Made by a program: the position numbers and the translations under genes
Notes under the pieces: model-generated
Seen by the model: only the letters and a program-made list of their open reading frames with translations
What the model was told of the DNA's origin: nothing
The model's database searches: none
Part shown: in pieces, positions 7,411-15,866 of the stretch
Layout of the letters: every line of letters begins with the position of its first letter
Position numbering within the stretch: position 1 is the stretch's first letter
Origin: Cellulosimicrobium funkei
GTDB taxonomy: Bacteria; Actinomycetota; Actinomycetes; Actinomycetales; Cellulomonadaceae
Length of the DNA stretch: 64,000 nt
Assembly (NCBI RefSeq): GCF_001019615.1
Contig: NZ_JNBQ01000002.1
Span: forward strand, 405,720-469,719
Direction: 5' to 3'

Positions 7411-10400
7411 ATGGATACGTCCCTTCACCCTCCACGACCCAGGACGGCTCACCGCCGGAGGGCGGTCGCGCTCGCGCTCGTGACCGGCCTGGTCGGCACC
7501 GTCGCGCTCGCGACGTCGCTGCCCGCCTCGGCCGCGGAGCCCGACCTGCCCGACGACGCGCGGGTCGACGCGTTCGACGGCTCCACGCTCGGCGCGGACT
7601 GGACCGTCGTCAACCCCGTGCCCGAGGCGCTCGCCGTCTCCGGCGGGGCGCTGCGGCTCACGTCCCAGCCGGGCGACACCTACCAGGACGCGAACAGCGC
7701 CAAGAACGTCGTCCTGATGGACGTGCCCGCCGGTGACTTCACCGTCGTCACCCGGCTCGAGGCACCGGTCGCCTCCGTCTACCAGGGCGCGGGGCTCATC
7801 GCGTGGCAGGACATGGACAACTACGTCCGGTCGGGCCTGACCTTCGTGGGCAGCCTCTCGCCGTCGGGCCGCGCGATCGAGAACGACGTCGAGACCGGCG
7901 GCGTGTTCTCCGCCGCCGCGTTCACCGACCGCCCGGCGTCCACGGGCGAGACGCTGCGCATGCAGCGCACCGGCGACACGATCGCGACGAGCTACTGGGA
8001 CGGCGCCGCGTGGCAGCCTGCGGGCTCCGTGACCGTCGACTTCCCGACCACGCAGGTGGGCCTCTACGCGCTCGCCGCGCAGAACGGCGCGGCGCACACC
8101 GCGGCGTTCGACTACGTCGCGCTCCAGACCGCGGAGGGTGCCGACCAGGTGCCCGACGGCCCGTTCACGCTCGCGGGCCCGGGCGACGCCCGGTATCTCG
8201 TGGCGACCGACGACGGCCTCGCCCTCGACGACGAGCGCCCGGCGACGACGGTCGCGCTCGACGCGACGGCGGTCGACGGCGCCGAGGGCACGTCGCCGGT
8301 GACGCTCGCCGTCGACGACCGGCCCGTCGTCGTCTCGGACGCGTCCCGGCTCTCCCTCGGGGCCGCGGGCGACGACGCCACCGCGCTGCGGCTCACCGAC
8401 GCGGGCGGCGGCAAGGTCTGGCTGCGCGACTCAGCCGACCCGGAGCGGTACGCCGGCGTGCGCGCGTCCGACGGCGCGCTCGTCCTCGGGCCGCGCGACT
8501 CGGCCACGAAGCTCACGATCACGCCCGCCACGAGCGCCGACCACGAGATCACCGTGGACCTCGCCGGCGAGCGCACGGAGATGAGCGACGAGCTCTACGG
8601 CATCTTCTACGAGGACATCAACTACGCGGCCGACGGCGGCCTGTACGCCGAGCTCGTGCGCAACCGGTCGTTCGAGTTCAACCACCAGGACAACGGGTCG
8701 TTCACCGGGCTCACGGCGTGGAGCGCCGCGAACCGGGGCGGCGCGACGGCGACGACGCAGGTCGTGAACGACGCCGGGCGGCTCAACGCGACGAACCGGA
8801 ACTACCTCAACCTCACGACGACCGCGGCGGGCGCCGGGGTGCGCAACGCCGGGTACAACACGGGCCTGTTCGTCGAGGAGGGGGAGTCGTACGACTTCTC
8901 CGTCTGGGCGCGGTCGGCGACGGCGCAGACCGTCACCGTGCGCGTCGAGGACAACGCCGGGACCACGGCGTACGCGACCGGCCAGGTCGCCGTCGACGGC
9001 TCGAACGCGTGGAAGAAGTACGACGTCGCGCTCACCGCGACGGGCACGACGAACGCCGGGCGGCTCGCGCTGCTCTCGGGCGCTGCGGGCACGCTCGCGC
9101 TCGACCAGGTCTCGCTCTTCCCGCAGGACACGTGGGTCGGCCCGGTCAACGGGCCGTCGGTGCTCCGCAAGGACCTCGCCGAGAAGATCGACGCGCTCGA
9201 CCCGCAGTTCCTGCGGTTCCCCGGCGGCTGCGTGACGAACGTCGGCACGTTCCGCACGTACGAGGAGTCGGGCTTCACCGACCGTCGCCGCACGTACCAG
9301 TGGAAGGAGACGATCGGCCCGGTCGAGGAGCGCGCGACCAACTGGAACTTCTGGGGCTACAACCAGTCGTACGGCATCGGGTACCTCGAGTACTTCCTCT
9401 TCGCCGAGGACCTCGGCGCGACGCCGCTGCCCGTGGTGTCGGTCGGAGCCAACGGCTGCGGCAGCACCATCCCCGAGATGAAGGACCCCGCGCAGATCCA
9501 GCGGTGGGTGGACGACACGGTCGACCTCATCGAGTTCGCCAACGGCGACGTGACGACCGAGTGGGGCGCCGTGCGCGCCGGGCTCGGGCACCCCGAGCCG
9601 TTCGGCCTGAAGTACATCGGCCTCGGCAACGAGGAGAACACCAAGACGTTCGAGGCCAACTTCCCGGCGTTCCGCGACGCGATCGCGGCCGCCTACCCGG
9701 ACATCCAGATCATCTCGAACTCCGGTCCGGACGACACGGGCCAGCGCTTCGACGAGCTCTGGGAGTTCAACCGCGAGCAGGACGTCGACCTGGTCGACGA
9801 GCACTACTACAACGACCCGCAGTGGTTCCTGGAGAACGACGAGCGCTACGACTCCTACGACCGCGAGGGGCCGCACGTGTTCCTCGGCGAGTACGCGTCG
9901 CGCGGCAACACGTTCGCCAACGCGCTCGCGGAGGCGTCGTTCATGACCGGTCTGGAGCGCAACTCCGACGTCGTGCGGCTCGCGTCGTACGCGCCGCTGC
10001 TCGCCAACGAGTCGTACGTCCAGTGGTCGCCCGACGCGATCTGGTTCGACAACGACGAGTCGTGGGGCTCGGTGAACTACTACGTCCAGCAGCTGTTCTC
10101 CGCGAACGCCGGCGACGAGGTCGTGCCCAGCACGCACTCCGGCCCGGCGCCGGCCGACGCGACGCTCGACGGCGGCGTGTTCCTCTCCACGTGGAACACG
10201 GCCGCGCAGTACGACAACGTCCGGGTGACCGACAACGCGAGCGGCGACGTGCTCTTCGCGGACGACTTCGAGTCCGGTGCGTCGCAGTGGGAGCCGCAGA
10301 CCGGGACGTGGGCCGCGCAGGACGGCGCCTACGTGCAGTCGGCGACGAACGTCACCGACGCCCGCTCGATCGTGGCCGGGGCGTACGCGAAGGACTGGTC

Positions 10401-11283
10401 GAGCTACACGCTCGAGCTCGACGCGCGCAAGACGTCCGGCGCCGAGGGCTTCCTCGTCGGCTTCGCCGCCGGCGGCCCGAACGACTACTACTGGTGGAAC
10501 CTCGGCGGGTGGAACAACACCCGCCAGGCGCTCCAGCGCGCGTCGGGCGGGAGCGCCAACGAGGTGAAGGCGGTCGAGAACCACAGCATCGAGGTCGGCC
10601 AGCCGTACCACGTCAAGGTCGTCGTCGAGGGCTCGACCATCGAGCTCTACCTCGACGGCGAGCTCCAGATGTCCTACGAGCAGCCGTCGACCAAGTCGCT
10701 CTACCAGGTCGTCACGCGCGACGACGACACGGGCGACGTCGTCGTCAAGGTCGTCAACCCCACCGCGACCGCGGCGCGCACGCAGGTGCACGTCGAGGGT
10801 GCTGAGGGCATCGCGTCCGAGGCGACGGTCACGGAGATGGTGGGCGCGCCGTCGGACACCAACACCAAGGCCGACCCCGAGCGGGTCGTCCCGGTCGAAC
10901 GGACGCTGACGGGCGTGGGGGAGGAGTTCTCCTACGAGTTCCCCGCGCACTCGATCACGTTCGTCCGGCTGCACGCGTCCGACGCGGCACCCGAGCTCGA
11001 CCTCGCGGTCGAGGCCTCGCCGCGCTGCCTCGCGGGCAAGGCGTACGTCGCCGTGCGCGCGACGAACGGTGAGGACGTCCCGGTCTCGGTGACGCTCTCC
11101 ACGCCGTTCGGGCAGAAGGCGTTCGCGGGCGTGGCGCCGGGCAAGAGCGCGTACCAGTCGTTCACGGCACGCGCGACGTCGGCCCCGGCGGCCGTCGCGA
11201 CGGCGACGGGCACGGCGACGCTCGACGGCGAGCAGGTCACCTCGACCGTCGACGTCGCCTACGACGCGCTCGACTGCGGCTGA
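7411..11283 (+). CDS. Secreted GH51 alpha-L-arabinofuranosidase with accessory modules
   Basis: Exported enzyme of 1290 residues expected to release terminal alpha-L-arabinofuranose from arabinan, arabinoxylan or arabinogalactan. Signal peptide: basic start, hydrophobic stretch, cleavage near ASA-AEP (about 34). Residues about 45-240 form a concanavalin-like sandwich (DUF1349 type) and 245-370 look like a beta-trefoil. GH51 starts at about 377 (GIFYEDINYAADGG) and is interrupted at about 430-570 by a CBM4/9-like module. Predicted acid/base is E741 in GLGNEENTK and nucleophile E827 in VFLGEYAS. A second laminin-G-like module spans about 917-1110, then the end of the GH51 beta domain, then the shared tail domain (1195-1290). 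ATG 7411 was preferred over GTG 7384 because GAGGAAG lies just before it. Two LacI-type operators control it. Confidence 0.93.
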   Translation: MDTSLHPPRPRTAHRRRAVALALVTGLVGTVALATSLPASAAEPDLPDDARVDAFDGSTLGADWTVVNPVPEALAVSGGALRLTSQPGDTYQDANSAKNVVLMDVPAGDFTVVTRLEAPVASVYQGAGLIAWQDMDNYVRSGLTFVGSLSPSGRAIENDVETGGVFSAAAFTDRPASTGETLRMQRTGDTIATSYWDGAAWQPAGSVTVDFPTTQVGLYALAAQNGAAHTAAFDYVALQTAEGADQVPDGPFTLAGPGDARYLVATDDGLALDDERPATTVALDATAVDGAEGTSPVTLAVDDRPVVVSDASRLSLGAAGDDATALRLTDAGGGKVWLRDSADPERYAGVRASDGALVLGPRDSATKLTITPATSADHEITVDLAGERTEMSDELYGIFYEDINYAADGGLYAELVRNRSFEFNHQDNGSFTGLTAWSAANRGGATATTQVVNDAGRLNATNRNYLNLTTTAAGAGVRNAGYNTGLFVEEGESYDFSVWARSATAQTVTVRVEDNAGTTAYATGQVAVDGSNAWKKYDVALTATGTTNAGRLALLSGAAGTLALDQVSLFPQDTWVGPVNGPSVLRKDLAEKIDALDPQFLRFPGGCVTNVGTFRTYEESGFTDRRRTYQWKETIGPVEERATNWNFWGYNQSYGIGYLEYFLFAEDLGATPLPVVSVGANGCGSTIPEMKDPAQIQRWVDDTVDLIEFANGDVTTEWGAVRAGLGHPEPFGLKYIGLGNEENTKTFEANFPAFRDAIAAAYPDIQIISNSGPDDTGQRFDELWEFNREQDVDLVDEHYYNDPQWFLENDERYDSYDREGPHVFLGEYASRGNTFANALAEASFMTGLERNSDVVRLASYAPLLANESYVQWSPDAIWFDNDESWGSVNYYVQQLFSANAGDEVVPSTHSGPAPADATLDGGVFLSTWNTAAQYDNVRVTDNASGDVLFADDFESGASQWEPQTGTWAAQDGAYVQSATNVTDARSIVAGAYAKDWSSYTLELDARKTSGAEGFLVGFAAGGPNDYYWWNLGGWNNTRQALQRASGGSANEVKAVENHSIEVGQPYHVKVVVEGSTIELYLDGELQMSYEQPSTKSLYQVVTRDDDTGDVVVKVVNPTATAARTQVHVEGAEGIASEATVTEMVGAPSDTNTKADPERVVPVERTLTGVGEEFSYEFPAHSITFVRLHASDAAPELDLAVEASPRCLAGKAYVAVRATNGEDVPVSVTLSTPFGQKAFAGVAPGKSAYQSFTARATSAPAAVATATGTATLDGEQVTSTVDVAYDALDCG

Positions 11284-11290
11284 ACGACGC

Positions 11291-11361
11291 CGAGGTAGAA
11301 CCGCAGGTCGCGAGGTAGAAGCCCCCGGGCTCTACCTCGCGACCGCGGGTTCTCCCTCGCG
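11291..11361. repeat. Palindromic repeat, family A copy 1
   Basis: Two direct copies of CGAGGTAGA (at 11291 and 11311) are followed by two inverted copies (TCTACCTCG at 11331 and a TCTCCCTCG variant at 11351). The whole folds into one long stem of about 34 bp with few mismatches. It starts 7 bp after the GH51 stop codon. The same architecture recurs at 26604, 29307 and 33762. Confidence 0.8.
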
Positions 11362-11372
11362 AGAGCCTGCTT

Positions 11373-11403
11373 CCCTCGTGGCCGGTCCGGCGGGCCACGA
11401 GGG
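11373..11403. terminator. Terminator after the GH51 gene
   Basis: CCCTCGTGGCC (11373-11383) pairs perfectly with GGCCACGAGGG (11393-11403) around a 9-nt loop. It follows the family A repeat directly. Confidence 0.7.
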
Positions 11404-11405
11404 CG

Positions 11406-11463
11406 CGGCCCGCGCGTCGTGCGCGGGCCGCCTCGCACGACCGCGCGACGACGTCGTCGCGCG
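11406..11463. other. Second hairpin and a 22-bp perfect palindrome before the GH127 gene
   Basis: CGGCCCGCGC (11406-11415) pairs with GCGCGGGCCG (11421-11430), another possible terminator stem. Just after it, 11442-11463 is a perfect palindrome centred on GACGAC/GTCGTC with CGCGC flanks. The palindrome could be an operator, but simple GC-rich composition makes chance symmetry plausible. The remaining 70 bp contain the ribosome binding site TTGAGGAG for the next gene and no clear -10. Confidence 0.45.
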
Positions 11464-11533
11464 ACGAGCTGCACGACACCGCACGTCCTGACGCCCGGGC
11501 GACGGCGCCCGCGCGCGACCTTGAGGAGCAACG

Positions 11534-14500
11534 ATGCACCCCCGACCGACCGACGGCGCCCGCCGTCGACCCGGCGGCGCGGCCCGGCTGGCCGCCGTCG
11601 CGGCCGCCGCCGCGCTCGCCCTGACCACCTGGGCGCCGTCCGCCGTCGCGGCCGACGCCCTGCCCGACCCGGTCCTCGACCTCGGGTTCGAGGGCGACGT
11701 CAGTGACGCCGGCCCGCTCGACCACCCGGTGACGTTGAAGGGCCACAACGGGACCGCGCCCACGGGCTACTCGTACGTCGAGGGCGTCGACGCCCGGGGG
11801 CAGGCGCTTCGCCTCGCCGGGAGCACGTACCTCGACCTCGGGTCGTCGGCCGCGCTGCAGCCCGAGGACCTCACGCTCTCGTTCTGGGTGGAGCCCAGCG
11901 GGAAGCTGTCCGGCGAGCACGTCATCACCTGGAACAAGCGGGCCTACAACTCCGACGGCTGGTACCTCTCGTCCGAGTCGGACACGGTGCCGCTCGCGCT
12001 GTCGGTGGGCCCGGCGTCGGGCCAGCCGTACAAGGTGCGGGTCGCGAGCTCCGACCGCGCGGCGTTCTTCCCCGCGGACGAGTGGACGCACGTCGTCGTC
12101 ACGTACGACCGCGCGACGAAGGACGTCGCGTTCTACCGCAACGGCGAGAAGGTCCCGTCCACGGTGGCCAACGCGGTCGCCGGCGACGCGACGGGCGTGC
12201 TCGGCTCCGACCCGGCCCTGCCCAAGACGATCGGGTTCAACGGTCCGCAGTACAACGGCGCCTACCTCAAGGCCGCCCTCGACGACTACCGCCTGTACGA
12301 CGCCGTCGCGGACCTGGGCGACGTGGTCGGGATCTACGAGGAGAGCGGGCGCACGGTGGACCGCGACGCGATCGCCCAGGACGACGCCGACGCGCTGTCG
12401 CTGCCCGAGCGCGTGACCGTCGCGCTCGTGCTGCCGACGACGGGATCGCGCGGCTCGACCGTGACGTGGCGGTCGTCGCACCCCGAGGTCGTCGCGACCG
12501 ACGGGACCGTGGTCCGGCCGGCGATCGGGGAGGACGACGCGCACGTCACGCTCACGGCGACGGTGCGGTACCTCGACGGGGAGCCGGTGATGCGCGACCT
12601 CGAGGTGGTCGTGCCCGCCCTCGTCGACGAGACGCCGCTCGAGGAGACCGCGCTGCCGTCCGTGCTGCTCTCCGACGACTTCCTCCAGAACGCCGCGGCG
12701 AAGGAGCACGAGTACCTGCTGAGCCTCGACTCCGAGACGTTCCTCTACGAGTTCTACAAGGTCGGCGGGCTCACCCCGACCACCTCCGCCGGGTACGGCG
12801 GCTGGGAGCGCAGCAACGCCGTGAACTTCCGCGGGCACGCGTTCGGGCACTACCTCTCGGCGCTCGCGATGTCGTGGTCCTCGACGCCGGACGAGGCGAC
12901 GAAGGACGCGCTGTTCACCGAGATCGAGGAGGGCGTCGGAGGGCTCGCCCGCGTGCAGGACGCGTACGCCGCCGCGCACCCCGGCTCGGCGGGGTACGTC
13001 TCCGCGTTCCGCGAGTCGATCCTCGACCAGGTGCAGGGCACCGGGACGTCGGACGAGAACGTCATCGTGCCCTGGTACAACCTGCACAAGGTGCTCGCCG
13101 GGCTGCTCGACGTCGCCGAGTACGTCGACGGCCCCGTCGGGGACGAGGCGCTCGCCGTCGCGACCGACTTCGGGCTCTACGTGCAGGGGCGCGTGGCGAC
13201 GCTGCCGAGCACCGACGTCATGCTGCGCACCGAGTACGGCGGCATGAACGAGGCGCTGTACGAGCTGTTCGACCTCACGGGCGACGTGCGCATCAAGGAG
13301 GCCGCCGAGGCGTTCGACGAGGTCCCGTTCTTCCGCCAGCTCGCCGCGGGCCAGGACGTCCTGCCCGGCAAGCACGCCAACACGCAGATCCCCAAGCTGC
13401 TCGGGGCGCTCAAGCGCTACCGGGTGTTCACGCAGAATCCGGAGTACTACGCGCTGCTCACGCCGGCGGAGAAGGAGGAGCTGCCGATGTACCTCGCGGC
13501 GGCGGAGAACTTCTTCGACATCGTCGTGCGCGACCACACGTACGTCACCGGTGCGAACAGCCAGGCGGAGCACTTCCACGCGCCCGGCTCGCTGCACGAG
13601 CGCGCCGACGAGCAGGGCACCGCGCGCAACGCCGAGACGGCCGAGACGTGCAACGAGTACAACATGCTCAAGCTCGCGCGCGAGCTGTTCAAGCTCAGCA
13701 AGGACGTGCGGTACGCGGACTACTACGAGAACGCGTTCATCAACACGATCCTCGCGTCGCAGAACCCGGAGACCGGGACGACGACGTACTTCAACCCCAT
13801 GGCGTCGGGCTATCACCGCGTCTACAACCTGCCGTTCACCGAGTTCTGGTGCTGCACCGGCACGGGCATGGAGAACTTCTCCAAGCTCGGCGACTCGATG
13901 TACTTCACCGGCCAGGGCTCGGTGTGGGTCAACCTGTTCTTCTCCTCGACGGTCGAGCACGCCGAGCAGAACCTGCGGCTCACGCAGGAGGCGAACCTGC
14001 CGAACGAGGACACCGTGACCTTCCGCGTCGACGCGCTCGACGGCGGTGCGGTCGCCGGGGACGCGACGCTGCGCCTGCGCGTGCCGTCGTGGATCGCGGG
14101 CGAGCCCGCGGTCGAGGTGAACGGCGCCGCCGTCGAGCCGGTCGTGTCGCGCGGGTACGTCGTGCTGCCCGTCGCCGCGGGCGACGTCGTCCGGTACACG
14201 ATGCCGATGGCGGCGTCCGTCGTCGACACCCCGGACAACCCGTACTTCGTGGCCTTCCGGTACGGGCCGGTCGTCCTCTCCGCGAACCTCGGCGAGGTCC
14301 CCGAGCCGGCGTGGCAGGGCACGGGCATCCTCGTCCGCTCCGCCACGCGCGACGCCGACGCGCAGACGACCATCACGGCGGCGAACATGGGCGCCGACGA
14401 GTGGAAGGAGCGCATCGCCGAGAACCTCGTGCGGGTCGAGGACGACGCCGAGGGCCGGGTGCAGCTCGAGCTGCGGAACACCGCCGACGGCGGCGACCTC

Positions 14501-15712
14501 GTCTTCACGCCCCACCACACCAACTGGGACGTGACGTACGGGCTGTACCTCCACCTCGACGAGCCGGACTCGGCCGCGTCGCAGGAGCGCATCCTGCGCG
14601 CCAAGCAGGAGCTGCGCGACGCCGACCGCACCGTCGACAGCCTCACGAGCTTCGACAACAACAACTTCGAGAACGCGAAGAACCTCAAGCAGAGCGGGTC
14701 GTCGGTCGGGACGTTCTCCGGCCGTCAGTTCCGCCACGCGAACGGCACGGGCTGGTTCAGCTACGACCTCATGGTCGACCCGGCGTCGGCCTCGAACCAC
14801 CTGGGCGTCACCCTCTACTCGGGCGACCAGGGCCGCGTGTTCGACGTGTACGTCAACGACGAGAAGCTGAAGACGATCACCACCGTCGCGAACGCGCCGA
14901 CCAAGGACGAGCAGGGGTTCTACGTCGACACGACGCAGCTCCCGGCGAAGTACCTCGAGATCGGCGACGGCACGCGCTGGAAGGTCGACAGCGCGGGCGA
15001 GTACGTGCTCGACGACGACGGCGAGCGCATCCCCGTGGTCACCGTGCGCTTCCAGGCGACGGGCGGCTGGGCCGGAGGCGTGTTCGGCGTCCGGGTCGAC
15101 CGCGCGGCGTCGTACGACGCGACGCCCGGTCTCGCGGCGCTCGCGTTCGACACCGGGTCGCTCGCCCCGGCGTTCGACCCGGCGGTGACGGACTACACCC
15201 TCACCGTCCCCGCGGGCACGACGAGCGTCGTGCTCGACGCCGACCCGCACGTGCCGAGCGGCCTGGTCCGCGTCGACGGCGTGCTCGTCGACGACACGCA
15301 GGGTCGCGTCGTGCCGCTCCCTGCGGACGGGTCGGGGCGGACCGTGGAGGTCGTCGGCGTCGCGCAGGACCACGAGACCGCGACGACGTACACGGTCGAG
15401 ATCGTGCCCGGGACGGCGGCCGTCGTGCCGCTCGACGTGGGGGTCTCCCCGCGGTGCCTCGCCGGCAAGGTCTACGTGGCAGTCCGGGCGACGAACGCGG
15501 GCGTCACCCCGGTGGACGTCACCCTGACGACGCCGTACGGGGAGAGATCGTTCACTGCCGTCGCCCCGGGCGCGAGCGCCTACCAGTCGTTCGCGTCGCG
15601 CGCGACGACGGTCCCCGCCGGCACCGCGACGGTCTCCGCGACGGCGGTGCTCGACGGCGACCACGCCACCACCACCTACGACGTCGACATCGAGCCGCGC
15701 ACCTGCGGCTGA
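11534..15712 (+). CDS. Secreted multidomain GH127 beta-L-arabinofuranosidase
   Basis: Exported enzyme of 1392 residues of the GH127 family, whose characterised members hydrolyse beta-L-arabinofuranosyl bonds such as those on hydroxyproline-rich glycoproteins. Signal peptide ends near AVAADA (about 37). A LamG-type module (about 45-270) and an atrophied bacterial Ig domain (about 275-360) precede the catalytic part (about 365-900). The zinc-thiolate site of GH127 is intact: E704 and C706 in ETCNEYNML, and C773-C774 in FWCCTGTG, where C773 matches the known cysteine nucleophile. A cadherin-like beta-sandwich (TPGLAALAFDTGSLAP onward) and the shared tail domain finish the protein. GAGGAG before ATG 11534 supports the start. 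No copy of the LacI-type operator lies upstream. Confidence 0.93.
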   Translation: MHPRPTDGARRRPGGAARLAAVAAAAALALTTWAPSAVAADALPDPVLDLGFEGDVSDAGPLDHPVTLKGHNGTAPTGYSYVEGVDARGQALRLAGSTYLDLGSSAALQPEDLTLSFWVEPSGKLSGEHVITWNKRAYNSDGWYLSSESDTVPLALSVGPASGQPYKVRVASSDRAAFFPADEWTHVVVTYDRATKDVAFYRNGEKVPSTVANAVAGDATGVLGSDPALPKTIGFNGPQYNGAYLKAALDDYRLYDAVADLGDVVGIYEESGRTVDRDAIAQDDADALSLPERVTVALVLPTTGSRGSTVTWRSSHPEVVATDGTVVRPAIGEDDAHVTLTATVRYLDGEPVMRDLEVVVPALVDETPLEETALPSVLLSDDFLQNAAAKEHEYLLSLDSETFLYEFYKVGGLTPTTSAGYGGWERSNAVNFRGHAFGHYLSALAMSWSSTPDEATKDALFTEIEEGVGGLARVQDAYAAAHPGSAGYVSAFRESILDQVQGTGTSDENVIVPWYNLHKVLAGLLDVAEYVDGPVGDEALAVATDFGLYVQGRVATLPSTDVMLRTEYGGMNEALYELFDLTGDVRIKEAAEAFDEVPFFRQLAAGQDVLPGKHANTQIPKLLGALKRYRVFTQNPEYYALLTPAEKEELPMYLAAAENFFDIVVRDHTYVTGANSQAEHFHAPGSLHERADEQGTARNAETAETCNEYNMLKLARELFKLSKDVRYADYYENAFINTILASQNPETGTTTYFNPMASGYHRVYNLPFTEFWCCTGTGMENFSKLGDSMYFTGQGSVWVNLFFSSTVEHAEQNLRLTQEANLPNEDTVTFRVDALDGGAVAGDATLRLRVPSWIAGEPAVEVNGAAVEPVVSRGYVVLPVAAGDVVRYTMPMAASVVDTPDNPYFVAFRYGPVVLSANLGEVPEPAWQGTGILVRSATRDADAQTTITAANMGADEWKERIAENLVRVEDDAEGRVQLELRNTADGGDLVFTPHHTNWDVTYGLYLHLDEPDSAASQERILRAKQELRDADRTVDSLTSFDNNNFENAKNLKQSGSSVGTFSGRQFRHANGTGWFSYDLMVDPASASNHLGVTLYSGDQGRVFDVYVNDEKLKTITTVANAPTKDEQGFYVDTTQLPAKYLEIGDGTRWKVDSAGEYVLDDDGERIPVVTVRFQATGGWAGGVFGVRVDRAASYDATPGLAALAFDTGSLAPAFDPAVTDYTLTVPAGTTSVVLDADPHVPSGLVRVDGVLVDDTQGRVVPLPADGSGRTVEVVGVAQDHETATTYTVEIVPGTAAVVPLDVGVSPRCLAGKVYVAVRATNAGVTPVDVTLTTPYGERSFTAVAPGASAYQSFASRATTVPAGTATVSATAVLDGDHATTTYDVDIEPRTCG

Positions 15713-15731
15713 GCGACCCGCGCGCCGCACG

Positions 15732-15770
15732 GGCGTCCTCGCGGTCGGTCCGACGGGCCGCGAGGACGCC
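15732..15770. terminator. Terminator after the first GH127 gene
   Basis: GGCGTCCTCGCGG (15732-15744) pairs perfectly with CCGCGAGGACGCC (15758-15770), a 13-bp stem with a 13-nt loop, 19 bp after the stop codon. Confidence 0.75.
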
Positions 15771-15794
15771 GCACGGCAATGACGCGGCGCCTTT

Positions 15795-15814
15795 CGATAT
15801 CGGTACCGACATCG
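15795..15814. promoter_or_regulatory. 20-bp palindromic operator, distinct from the TGTKARCG class
   Basis: CGATATCGGTACCGACATCG is symmetric in 9 of 10 half-site positions, centred on GGTACC. A further GATATC follows at 15814-15819, giving a direct repeat of TCGATATC 18 bp apart (15794 and 15812). It stands out from the GC-rich surroundings and lies 53 bp before the start codon of the next gene. It is probably bound by a regulator of LacI or GntR type; which one is unknown. Confidence 0.6.
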
Positions 15815-15866
15815 ATATCCCTCAGATGAACCCCACGACGGCAGGACCTCGACGAGGAGGAAGAAC

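Noticed and set aside
11442..11463. Operator for the first GH127 gene
   Set aside because: The perfect 22-bp palindrome is made of CG and GAC steps that are frequent by chance at this GC content; kept only as a noted structure.
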